A DNA stretch of 64,000 nucleotides from Ochromonas danica (lineage: Eukaryota; Sar; Chrysophyceae; Chromulinales; Chromulinaceae), in the NCBI GenBank assembly GCA_015146655.1, contig VKHL01000156.1:1-64000 (forward strand), given 5' to 3'. The notes below the pieces were generated by a model that was given only the letters and a program-made list of their open reading frames with translations, was not told where the DNA came from and ran no database searches. Positions 11,701 through 21,847 of the stretch are shown here, in pieces. Position numbers and translations under genes: made by a program. Each line of letters starts with the position of its first letter. Position 1 is the first letter of the stretch.

Positions 11701-13454
11701 TGTCATCACTTCCAGTACTACCACCACCTTGTCCAGCACTAAGTTGAGCAATCTGCTCTGTTTGATAATCAATATAGTCTTTTGCTTGTTGGAGACGTTG
11801 TTGCATTTCTTCAATTTGAGCTTTGAAAATAGCGGCTTCTTGCTCTGCGGCATGTATTTTGGCATCTTGTATCTTCATCTTCTCCTGGAGTTCCAAAGAT
11901 AGTGTCGCCCCTTCAGTACTCTTGTTCGAAGCAGTTTGGGCAGCTTCTAGTTGTTGTTGAAGAGCAGCGATTTGTTGATCTTGATACTGGATATATGCAG
12001 CGGCTTGGTTGATTTTCTCTTCCTGGACAACCACGACAGACTTGGCTAAGTCCAGTTGCTGTTGAAGATCATGAGGAATCGAAGTATTTGGATTGAAGGA
12101 CTCCTGAGATAAGTTGGTTGTAGGCATGGGAAAGGCCGCAGGCACAGAAGAAGTTTGCCCTGTATTCGTACCGAAAGAATGTTCTGAAGATTGTTTCTGA
12201 CGCGGGCGAACAGACACAGCAGGCTTGGAGGACGAGGGGAGCGGCGACTCCGCGGGAGAAGAAGGGTTCTCAAAAATAGTATCGAGACGTTTAACGGGCA
12301 GAGATGATTTAGTAACGAGGTTTGTTGAATCAGGTGTCTTGTCTGGCTGGATAGGAGAAGGCCATCCGTCAGAGAAAGCAGTGCTGTCCCAAGCATGACT
12401 ATCGTTGAATTCATCTTCTCCGATTCCAACCGAATGATCAGCAAACGGGTCAGCAACCATAAAGTCATGTGGTGCTGCAGGAACAGGTGGTGCTAGTGGT
12501 TCCGAAGAAAATGGATCAAATGGATCAACATGCACTGGTGGAGGCGGAGGTGCCACACCAGGCAACGAATTGCTATGACTTAACCGAGGAGGAAAATCAG
12601 GTACTGCCGGTGCAGGTGCAGGAGGTGGAGCTGTAGGAGGCAAACTTGAAACACGCTCTCTTCCATTGCTTGAACTTGAAACACGTTCTCTCCCATTACT
12701 TGAAGTTGCAGCAAATGGATCCGCAGGTTGCTAAATACCATCACACACATATTAAAACAATCTTTCACTTCCAAGTTTATTAACCATATAGTGTATACCT
12801 TCGTGGTTTCAGGTGGTCCAACACTTTGTGTAGTAGAAGAGTTAGAGTGTGTACTAATATCCATATTTCCTGGACGTAAACTATTATTACGAGATAGTTT
12901 CCCCGACTAACACCACCAGACAGACATACAGTACCCTTAATAACAAAAAGGGGGAAGGAGAGAGGGGGAGAGACGTGGCTTACCTCCGCAGTACTACTAT
13001 ATTGACAATCAATCACTAACTTAATCTGTGATCCTGGAAAGGAACATTTCTCTAATGGAAAGGTTCGACTTAATGGTAAGGACTCATTGATTAAATTATT
13101 TAACAAAAGTTGAAGATGACCAATCTCTTGATGATTACTTCCTATTGCTGCCATCATACCACTAACTTTCTTTTTACGACGTAAAATAAATTTAATTGAT
13201 TTTTCACTATATTGTCCTTTCTCTTGATGTAATGTAACATCCATTTGAAAACTCTCATTAAAAGAGATTAATGCATCACCATTGACACCAATTAAGACAT
13301 CTTTTTCACCTGTAAGAAATTGTTTTTTACCACGTTCACATAGAATACTAATAGGTTCACGTTCAATTCCTTTATCAACTTTTTTTAGAAGAACTTCTTG
13401 AATAAGAATAGAAAAGACTACTTTCTCATCAACTGCTTTCTTTCTTATCAGCAT
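8732..13454 (-). CDS. NT-C2 domain plus long coiled-coil protein (1525 aa)
   Basis: Three exons joined in phase 0: 12984-13454, 12799-12906 and 8732-12730. Residues 1-150 (VVFSILIQEVLLKKVDKG, then QMDVTLHQEKGQYSEKSIKF) look like the N-terminal C2 domain of the EEIG1/EHBP1 group, a putative lipid or membrane contact module. A Ser/Pro-rich segment follows, with NGRERVSS twice and many Pro residues, then about 1100 residues of almost unbroken coiled coil. The coil holds at least eight copies of a motif like LQQAADYINYQAEQIAxLE. The tail (about 60 residues) is Ser/Arg-rich. By architecture it is a tether or scaffold, possibly at Golgi or endosomes; that is inference. Confidence 0.8.
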
Positions 13455-13995
13455 GATAGTTGAGCATCAACTTCAGTCCTCAGCTTTCTTCTGTCTAAGT
13501 CTATGTTATTTATGTATCTTCTACTATCTGCTGTTGTTAGTCGACTAGACCAGCTGGTTGTTCTTCACGTTGACCAGCTGAGCACATGAACGCAACAACG
13601 CCAAGGAAAAAACGACTCAAAGAAACTGTTTTCTGTAACCACCGTTAAACCTGGCCTTCTCAGTGATCACGTAACAAGCTGATGGCGTGGAGTGACGATA
13701 TGGGTCTCATGTGATCAGTGGATAGTGTTAGGAAAATTGGAGCCAGATTTTCATAGCTGATCGTCGCTTTCCCTGCCGTTGATTAAATAACCGCTTAGCT
13801 TTCCCAACCGCTTAGCTGATCACTGTTAGTTTATTGAGTAATAATTTATGCCGTTGTTTTAGTAAAAGGTAGTCAGTTCCTCAAATTGACCATATTTCTA
13901 ATAAGATCTTTGCTTGTTAGAGTTAACAACATCAACTATACACATTGAGAAAGGGAGAGAAAGATAGTTAGTAGTAGAAGTGACACTTTGTAGTT
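13455..13995. other. Intergenic upstream of coiled-coil gene
   Basis: Promoter and leader of the NT-C2/coiled-coil gene and 3' flank of the POLE3-like gene. No other feature was seen. Confidence 0.4.
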
Positions 13996-14732
13996 TTAGT
14001 CCTCAGTTTCTTCTTCCTCCTCGATGGTAGTATCCATGACTTGATCATCACCATCCTATCCATTACACAGTGATTAAACATGATTTATCACATCCAAGGG
14101 TATTCTACCCTACCTCCTGTTCCATCTCTTTTGTTCCTGCCAACTTCTTACTAGCTTTCTTGTTTTCTTCTGCTTCTTTGTGTACTAGTCATAATAGTCA
14201 TAGTCAGCCAGTCAGTTAGTCACATGGAGTCAGTCAATCAGTCAAACACAGGGCAGGCAGACAGTCACACAGTCAGTTGTCACACAGTCATAACACATCT
14301 CACTAACTAACAACACACACATCAAGACCAAATATCTCAATACAGCACATTCTTACATTCTAAAAACTCTTCCAGTGGTTTTTCAAAATCTTCATAACCC
14401 AGCTCTCTAACAGATCATCAATTATAATCATCATTACAATACCATCCAGTCAGACATCCATGCCATATTCGAAAGAGTCGACTGAATAAGAATTTAGAAT
14501 CTTACTTCAATGCCTTCATAACATCCGATGCAGCAATAGTTTGTCGTTTGTGTTCACGACAGATTTCATTAGCACAATGAGTGATGTAAAAGATGAAAAC
14601 GGAGACTGCACGGGAGAAGGCCAAACGAGCTTCTTTCGTCATAGCCATATTCTCTGGCAAGGCAGCTTTAAGTACCCGGCTCACACAAGCCATAGGAGGC
14701 TCAATATCAACTGACTTGTTGGATTCGGCCAT
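13996..14732 (-). CDS. POLE3: POLE3/DPB4-like histone-fold subunit of DNA polymerase epsilon
   Basis: Four exons: 14506-14732, 14357-14406, 14114-14184 and 13996-14055, giving 135 aa with every junction in frame. The histone fold covers residues 12-75 (VSRVLKAALPENMAMTKEAR, FSRAVSVFIFYITHCANEIC, HKRQTIAASDVMKALKELGY), followed by EDFEKPLEEFLE and a Lys-rich then acidic tail ending IEEEEETED. The KRxTIxASDVxxAL signature and acidic tail match POLE3/CHRAC17/Dpb4, which pairs with POLE4 in the polymerase holoenzyme and with remodelers in CHRAC. Three of the four exons are too short to be seen as separate frames. NF-YB is a less likely alternative. Confidence 0.88.
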
Positions 14733-15102
14733 GAAGGATGAAGATGACAGATAGAGAAGTCTATTTTGTGGAGATGAGGGGAATTTGGAATTGTTTGAAC
14801 TTTGGCTTTTTGGCTTTCTAGACTGACTGGGGGATGTGGGTAATAGAAAATTCTATGCTATTATTGTATAGATCTGGAGATCGGGATGCTGTAACCTAGC
14901 AGTTTATAGATGGCTGCTATCCACCAACTAAACAGTGAAGCAATGCCAAGATCAATTAATGATAAAAATGGAGTATTTATCGTCTTAGACATTGGCTTAG
15001 ACTACATAAGGCCATTTGCCAATGAGAACCACGAAACTAGTATTTTGAAGTTAACACCTATCCTATACCATGCTCTGTCAGGATCATGAGTTCAGCTATA
15101 TT
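14733..15102. other. Intergenic between POLE3-like and succinyl-CoA ligase genes
   Basis: 370 bp of AT-rich DNA holding the POLE3-like promoter and the 3' flank of the next gene. Nothing else was seen. Confidence 0.4.
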
Positions 15103-16639
15103 TTAAAGAGGAGTGATGGCACCAGCATTTCCACCGCCGAATTGAACACTGAGTCTCACTTCTTCGGCCTGACGAACAATATCAGCCACGTGGACAGCTT
15201 TCTTGGCCGCATCCTCCAGGTCATCTGTAACAATCAATCTATAACCTGAAGCTTCAATCAGCTTCTTAGCTTCAGCAACATTCGTTCCCTTCAAACGAAT
15301 AATAATTGGCTTAGTCATTCCGATCTTATGGGCAGCATTGATAATACCCATAGCAATAACATCACAACGCATGATACCACCGAAAATATTAACCAGGATA
15401 GTCTTTACTTGCTTGTCGGCATTTAACAATTCAAATGCCTTTTCAACTTGTGACTCACTGGCTCCGCCACCAACATCCAAGAAGTTGGCAGGGTCACCGC
15501 CTTCAAGCTTGATGATATCCATTGTGGCCATGGCCAAACCAGCACCGTTAACCATGCATCCAATGTTACCAGTCAAACCGATATAGTTCAAGTCGTTCTT
15601 GGCAGCCTCAACTTCGCGCCAGTCCTCCTGAGAGCGGTCACGGAATTTGAAGATATCCTTCTGGCGGAACTCAGCATTGGGGTCGAAGTTAATCTTTGCA
15701 TCGCAAACCACGACACGGCTGTCAGGAGTCTCGGCAAGAGGATTAACCTCTAACAATGTGCAATCATGCGTGCAGAAAAGCTTGTAAAGCTTGTGAACAA
15801 GGTCTTTGCACTCGTTATGGCCCTTGCTGCCAGGAGAGAAGCCCAAAGAGGTGGCGATGTAAGTGCTTTGCTCATCAGTAACACCCACCCTAATATCAAC
15901 AGGTTGCTTGAAGATAAGCTCGGGAGTGGCAGCAGCAACATCCTCAATAGATGTTCCACCCGAAGGAGAAACAATAAAGATAGGTCCACCAGAAGCGCGG
16001 TCTAACATGATAGACAAATACATCTCACGACGCATGTACATGCGCTCAACAAGCATCACTTTTGAGCAAGGGAGACCCTCTTTGGTAGTTTGTTTGGTGA
16101 TCAAATTGAAACCTGCACATTCCGTTACGTTTTGATTAGAACAGTTGGGTCTGCAAGAAAACAGAAAACTCTTACCAAGCATCTTGGAAGCATAGTTGGT
16201 GACATCACCAGGCTTGCTGCAGAGATGAACTCCTCCTTTGAAACCATTGGAGAAACTACCCAAGCCACGTCCGCCGGTGAGAACCATGGCCTTAATAACA
16301 CAATCGTTTCCTTCGCCGATGACCTTGCTGTAAACATCTTGAACCTCGTCCAAATTATGAGCCACACCACCACGAGGGACAGTGATTCCAAAGCTTCTCA
16401 TGATATCCATGGAAATCTACACAGAAAAGAATTAAATTTCAGAGATGATGTCAGAAGGACGGTTGAAATGAACAGTTGCACAATTCAAACGACCAGTTCG
16501 TCGGAGCAAATCCACCACATAAATAGAAAATACTTACATATTCATGAACATTAAGATTGCGGACACCGCCTAATATAACTTGTTTCTTGGTTGTTCGGGA
16601 AACAGAACGAAGAAGGGTCTGATTGAAGATGCTCTTCAT
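15103..16639 (-). CDS. Succinyl-CoA ligase beta subunit, mitochondrial
   Basis: Three exons: 16538-16639, 16176-16416 and 15103-16112 (450 aa). The first exon encodes a basic presequence (MKSIFNQTLLRSVSRTTKKQ) suited to mitochondrial import, then the ATP-grasp start NVHEYISMDIMRSFGI. Family motifs include GGRGLGSFSNGFKGGVH, LLEVNPLAETPDSRVVVCDA, GNIGCMVNGAGLAMATMD, GGDPANFLDVGGGA and ILVNIFGGIMRCDVIA. The enzyme makes ATP or GTP from succinyl-CoA in the TCA cycle with the alpha subunit; nucleotide preference cannot be called. The 63-nt intron at 16113-16175 (gtaaga...gtgcag) is divisible by three and has no stop, so reading through would insert 21 residues. Removing it restores the family sequence KMLGFNLITKQT. 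Confidence 0.93.
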
Positions 16640-17263
16640 TTGCTGTTAGGAAAAGAAAAGAAAAATATAATTTTTAATTTTATCAAGAAAGAAATATAGA
16701 ATTATATAGAGAGAGAGTTCTTACTTCTTAAAAATAGAAGGATAAGAAAAGATGGTTCTTAGAAAGAATTTCTGATGGGTAAGAATGGAAGCAAACCTGG
16801 TTGGGATCCATATGATGGGAGGGCTGAGGGCCCCGCTCTAGCGCTGGGGGTGGGACAAGAACAGCAACTTCACCTCCTGGCCTTGTTCCTCGCCGCCCCC
16901 GCAGCCCCCACACAACATCGACAGAATCTCTCTGTGCGCCTCCTCCGCGCACCACCACCGGTTCCCAGCAGGAACGGAAAGTGCAAACACTGTTAACTTG
17001 ACACGGACAGCGCCACTCTAACTTCCCAATACCCACCGGAACAAATAAGATAGAGAAAGAAAAACAGATTTTGTTGTTAAATAGGTATGGCGTATGCTAT
17101 CCAGAGTAACATGATATGTTAGCTTGTGAAAAGCTTATGAAAGCGAAATACCAGATTTTCTGTTTTCCAGTAAGTCTGGAAGTGCACAAATGCTCACTGA
17201 CAAATTCATATATTATATTTAGCCAAACTATTCTAGCTCAAGCATACTGCACGGATAAAGTGC
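16640..17263. other. Intergenic with a GC-rich island
   Basis: The segment at about 16790-16985 is much richer in G+C than its surroundings and lies 150 bp upstream of the succinyl-CoA ligase start. A 102-codon minus frame runs through it, but its composition is biased and no domain is visible. A promoter or 5' leader role is plausible. The rest is AT-rich and featureless. Confidence 0.4.
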
Positions 17264-17922
17264 TTATTTTGATTCTGACTTTAATGTGTTGAAGTCACTC
17301 TTCCCACCAGACTTACTTACCAAACATATATCCGTAATGAGCATATCATGAGAAGCAGCTTTCAACATGTCATACACACAAAGCGCTGCATTTGAAACGC
17401 CCACAAGAGCCTCCATCTCTACTCCGGTTTTGGCTTCACACTTTACTTCACAAGAGATTTTCACAGCATGACTGTATCGTCCCAAAGCAGCCTCAGTTTG
17501 ATCATGACTCAGAGAAGCAAGGACAATATCGAATTTGCAACTTTCCACTGGAATACTATGACAAAATGGAATTAGATCCGATGTTCTTTTCACTGCTTGT
17601 GTCCCGGCCACTATGGCAGTGGCAAAGACAGGTCCTTTCTTGGTGAAGATTTCCGCTTGGCCAAGCTGCTCAGAACCACTCAGACTGTCCATGAGTAAAG
17701 AAGGAAGAAGAACACGACCCTATACGTTAGAAGCGAGGCCTCAGAACTCTATCAAGGTGATGGGTCAACTTTCCAGATAAAGTTCACCTCAGCTCGAGCT
17801 ATTCTTGTTGTGATCTTTTTGGACGAAACATCAACCATCTCAGGCTTTCCAGAGGTATTTACATGAGTCAAAACAGAGAATGTTCTTCTTGGCCTACAAT
17901 ATCTTAGTTGGATTGCTTTCAT
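17264..17922 (-). CDS. moaC: MoaC, cyclic pyranopterin monophosphate synthase
   Basis: Two exons: 17788-17922 and 17264-17719, joined in phase 0 (196 aa). Exon 1 carries a basic leader (MKAIQLRYCRPRRTFSVLTH) and the family start MVDVSSKKITTRIARAE; exon 2 continues GRVLLPSLL. Core motifs are KKGPVFATAIVAGTQAVKRT, DLIPFCHSIPVESC and AKTGVEMEALVGVSNAALCVYD, with conserved H and K/D residues of the active site. The enzyme converts the MoaA product to cPMP in molybdenum cofactor synthesis; the leader suggests mitochondria. The end (ICLVSKSGGKSDF) matches the family end. The gene is divergent from the Aurora kinase gene across about 185 bp. Confidence 0.93.
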
Positions 17923-18106
17923 GGTTGGGGGGCTTTGGTGGGTTGTTGTGGGTTTGTTTGGAAAAGAAGAAAACGCGTTGGATGTAAAAACAGTCTGACA
18001 CTAGAGCTGAAGTGTTTTTGGTTGTGGTGGTTAACGGCTACTGCCTGCTATGCGCTCATGATTCCCTCCATCTGACAAGAATTAGCCAACAAATAGAATA
18101 AAAGGA
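17923..18106. promoter_or_regulatory. Short divergent promoter, moaC / Aurora kinase
   Basis: 184 bp separate two start codons facing away from each other, so both promoters must lie here or overlap the first exons. No core motif was identified with certainty. Confidence 0.5.
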
Positions 18107-19460
18107 ATGACGGAAGAGTTATCCAAGGCAGTTGCATCTATTTCTCTTGAAGAGTATGAAGACCAAGGTGAATCTTTCTTCTTTTGCAGTTGTCTTGTCT
18201 TCTTCTTCTTGTCTCAACTTTTCGTTTTGATTGTGTCTGAATATCCATCTCATCCCACTCATACATAACACACAGAGAACAACTCAAAAGAAAATCAGGT
18301 AAGATAAGCTATCTGTCTGATCACATTAGAAGAAAGTAAAATAACCTTATCACTTCCTATCTTGTTGTGATTGTATTTCTATCAGCTGTTCTCCATTCCA
18401 AGATCTGTTGATGGAGATGCCAGCAAAGTGTAAGTAGTAGTATATCACCTTTCACAATCAATAATTGAGTCTGTGAGTTCAAAGTAGTTAACATTTTCAT
18501 ATCTCAAAATTGTTTGTTTTTTCTAGTACGAAGCGTTGGTGCTTGAGAGACTTTGAGATCGGCAAGCCTCTTGGTCGTGGCAAGTTTGGAGATGTTTACC
18601 TTGCTAGAGAGAGGAAGAGCAAGTTTATTGTCGCTATTAAAGCTATTAAGAAGAGACAACTCTTAAAAGCTGGAGTGGAACATCAGCTACGTCGTGAGAT
18701 AGAGATTCAATCTCATCTAAGGTAAGTTCTTTGTCTTCTCTAATCTTCTCATACTGTATGGTCTGATCTCTCTCATGCTTTCTTATAAAGACAAAAGAAT
18801 ATTCTACGTATGTATGGTTACTTCTGGGATGAAAATCGTATCTATATTATTCTTGAATTTGCTCCTGGTGGTGAATTGTACAAACAATTAACTGCTCGTG
18901 GTCGCTTTAGTGAACCTTTGGCAGCAAAATACATCCATGATCTTGCCATTGCTCTGAACTACTGCCACTCTAAACATGTCATTCATCGAGATATTAAGCC
19001 TGAAAATCTTCTTATTGGGCAAAAAGGAGAAATCAAGATTGCTGATTTTGGTTGGTCAGTACATGCTCCAACCTCTCGACGCACCACACTTTGTGGTACT
19101 CTGGATTATTTACCTCCTGAGATGGTTGAAGCTCGTGAACATGATGCTACAGCTGATATTTGGAGTTTAGGTGTATTATTATATGAGTTTTTGGTTGGTT
19201 CTCCTCCATTTGAAGCTGAAGGATATCGTGCAACATATCGACGAATCAGTAATGTAGACTTGCGCTTTCCTCCTATTGTTTCTCCTGGTGCAAGAGATCT
19301 GATTTCTAAATTACTTGTTAAAGAACAAGCCAAGCGTATGAAGTTAAGTGACCTTCCTAAGCATCCTTGGATTCAACAACAACTGCAGGTTGCTAATAAT
19401 CTCATGAAAAATCCTGCCTCCAGCTCGACCTCATCCACTGCACAAAGCATTGCTCGCTAA
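18107..19460 (+). CDS. Aurora-type serine/threonine protein kinase
   Basis: Five exons: 18107-18167, 18276-18298, 18386-18429, 18527-18721 and 18791-19460 (330 aa). A short N-terminus ([20 protein letters not shown]) leads into [20 protein letters not shown], the catalytic Lys in [42 protein letters not shown] (activation loop) and [20 protein letters not shown]. The [15 protein letters not shown] activation segment is diagnostic of Aurora kinases, which drive spindle assembly and chromosome segregation with TPX2 or INCENP. The N-terminus is very short and lacks obvious A-box or KEN motifs. The 23-nt second exon is supported by frame continuity only. Confidence 0.93.
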
Positions 19461-19477
19461 AATGGCGAAAGGTCAAA

Positions 19478-19785
19478 TTATATTTAGCCATAAAACGATT
19501 GTATTCTAACAAACTAAAAAAGAGTTTGCTCACAGATAAAGTGTGCTAATTTTTATTCTTTCAATTTAATGCGTTGAAATCTCTTCCCGATCATAACTCA
19601 AAGAAGCAAGAAAATGGAATTAGATCCGATGTTCTTTTCACTGCTTGTGTCCCGGCCACTATGGCAGTGGCAAAGACAGGTCCTTTCTTGGTGAAGATTT
19701 CCGCTTGGCCAAGCTGCTCAGAACCACTCAGACTGTCCATGAGTAAAGAAGGAAGAAGAACACGACCCTATATGTGCGTTAGCAA
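19478..19785 (-). pseudogene. Truncated duplicate of moaC
   Basis: The stretch at about 19615-19771 matches moaC exon 2 (17568-17724) at every base I compared (about 157 nt). Weaker matches to the 3' end and 3' flank (ttatatttagcca; gataaagtg; ttaatgcgttgaa) precede it, and the middle of the gene is missing. It covers the splice acceptor and first part of exon 2 only, in the same orientation as the parent, about 2 kb away beyond the Aurora gene. It cannot encode MoaC. It probably arose by segmental duplication with internal deletions; a retrocopy is excluded because intron bases at the exon boundary are present. Confidence 0.8.
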
Positions 19786-19971
19786 AATCATCCATATGAA
19801 AATGATGAATTACCCAAGCACATGGTCAAAGCCGGTGAAGTCTATCGATTAAGATGCTGAATTCTACATTGTAAATAAAACAAGCTGTACTGCTACTCGG
19901 TTGATTGTTAGTTTAGGTTTGGAGTATTGATAGTGTGGAAATAACACAACAATGGATCCATACAACATATC

Positions 19972-20896
19972 TTATTCACCATATTGTACACGTTTAAGCA
20001 CTTGTTTATTTTGCGAGGAAGTCCTAAGAGTAGGTTGTTCTTCAAAAACACTATAAAACAAAGTAGAAGTTGATTAACAAGTGGTAGTGGTAGTGGTAGT
20101 GGTAGTGGTAGTGGTAGTGGCTGTTGTAGTGGGATAGACCGACTTACCTCTGTTTGATAAATCGATACACTTCACCAGCTTGACTATGTGCTAGTTGTAG
20201 TTCATCATTATCATATTGAATGACATGTTCATCTGGATGACCTTTCTCCTTCCCTTCATATTGTGTTTCACCTTCACCATCACCTTCTTCTTCTTCTTCT
20301 TCTTCACTATCCACAGCTTCAACAATCTTTCTACCTGCAATATCAAAACGTATAGTATACTTTCTCTCCTTCTCTTTGGTTCTCTTTGCTATTCTTTTAT
20401 TTTCTTTATCTTCCATCTCTTTCTTTTCTTCTTCATTTAACCATGTAGTATTAGCATAATAATCACCTTGAGCATCACGTACAACAGTTCGTTTAGTATG
20501 TTCTTGATCAAAAGTTAACAGTCGTTCATTATTAGCATAAGCAGCAAGTGTTTGAGGATGTACTTCATAAGGTTCTAATTCTTTAGAGGAAGGAACAGAA
20601 TAACAATCAGCACCACAGAAAGGACAAGCACATAGTTTACGTGCTACCATTGAAATGACTGCCAAGTTATGATCTTGTAGACTTTCCATAGGTTGTAATG
20701 GTATAGAAGTGACCTTTTGTTGTGACATAGCCATCACTTTCTCACAAATAAGATATCCACAGGATATGCAATTGGTCACTACAGGATGACGAGTACCAAG
20801 ACATGGACAATACATATTCCCTGGTTTAGCTTTTATTATAGCATTTCCAGATGAAAGATCCTTTTTCGTTAAATCAGTTACTTTTAATGCTTTCAT
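19972..20896 (-). CDS. TRIP4/ASC-1-type C2HC5 zinc-finger protein
   Basis: Two exons: 20148-20896 and 19972-20050 (275 aa). The zinc finger is at residues 28-55 and 90-98: MYCPCLGTRHPVVTNCISCG, LICEKV, then CACPFCGADCY, matching the zf-C2HC5 domain of activating signal cointegrator 1 (TRIP4). A charged helical region and an acidic stretch (DSEEEEEEEGDGEGE) follow. TRIP4 acts in the ASC complex in transcription and in ribosome quality control with ASCC3. The C-terminal ASCH domain of the animal protein is absent here, so this is a short form. The exon 2 junction is inferred from the frame and consensus sites. Confidence 0.82.
20081..20120. repeat. (GTGGTA)n microsatellite in intron
   Basis: About 6.5 perfect copies of a GTGGTA hexamer lie inside the single intron of the zinc-finger gene, close to the donor site. 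Confidence 0.9.
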
Positions 20897-21056
20897 TTCT
20901 CTTTATTATTCTTGACCTTGATCAATCAATTTAATAATGAAAACAGAGCTAATAATTAATGAGTGACTCTTTTCCCACAATTCCCTTCATCAAGGTGCTA
21001 CTAGTCTAGAGTCGTTGATATTGCCAGATTGATGAGTCTGTTATAATTGTTTTGGT

Positions 21057-21144
21057 GCGCAGCTGAGCTTCACTGGTGTGGGGACTGGATTTCAAATCCA
21101 GGGGCGACCGCAAGTCGCAATGGTTCGATTCCATCTGAGGCGCG
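21057..21144 (+). tRNA. tRNA-Sec (anticodon UCA)
   Basis: The 88-nt sequence folds as a eukaryotic selenocysteine tRNA. It has a 9-position acceptor (GCGCAGCTG with CTGAGGCGC), two linker bases, a 6-bp D stem (CTTCAC with GTGGGG, loop TGGT), anticodon stem CTGGA/TCCAG with loop TTTCAAA (anticodon TCA), long variable arm GCGAC-CGCAA-GTCGC, 4-bp T stem ATGG/CCAT with loop TTCGATT, and discriminator G. The 6-bp D stem and 9/4 acceptor/T geometry are diagnostic. The T·T at position 8 also occurs in the human gene as I recall it. Positions 5 and 6 form tandem A·G and G·A mismatches. A TTTT terminator follows at about 21155. It implies the organism makes selenoproteins. Confidence 0.9.
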
Positions 21145-21847
21145 GATTATGTAACTTTTGCCACAACATACTTAGGCTACTAATATGTCAGTATAACTTA
21201 GTGATTGTTCAATATATCCATAGTTGAGTTTATTATTCATAAAGAAAGAAAAAAGAATAATGGAAAAGTAAGTTATTTACGATATGTTCGAGCTCTACAA
21301 AAATCTCGTTACATGGGAGGATTCACTTCTGCGCTGTCTCTGCATCGTCAGAAACACAACTAATCCATTCATAAACGAACAACCAACCGAGTGACCAACA
21401 CCTTTCATTAGTGCTCGTCACAAGATCAGAGACTAACAAAGTACACCTTTTCTGGTGCACAGATATCTAGATGAAATTTGACCCTTTCTATGATCAATCG
21501 CAAAGTTTCGGGAATCTACCGAAACTTACTTCAAGTACATCACAACACAATCATTCAAACATACATAGTGAAACAAGTCGACATATCCTATCCATACATT
21601 AAAAGACAAGCCGAACATACCATGTCAAGCGTGTCAATCCTTTCTCAAAGGAAAGAGTTTAACATTCTCGATTGGCTTTCTTTCCTATCTGTCTATAACG
21701 AAAGCGACTATAGCTGTATCTAACATTAGCTCAAAATAAAGAACGATATTGAATCATGGTTAATGCAGAAGATATCCCACAAGGGGAAAAGAGGAGGAGA
21801 AGAGAAGAAGAGAATGAACATCAAACAGTCGATAGTAGCTTTCAAAG
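21145..21847. other. Intergenic downstream of tRNA-Sec
   Basis: AT-rich DNA. An 81-codon plus frame at 21478-21723 has no recognisable content. No repeats were noted. Confidence 0.4.
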
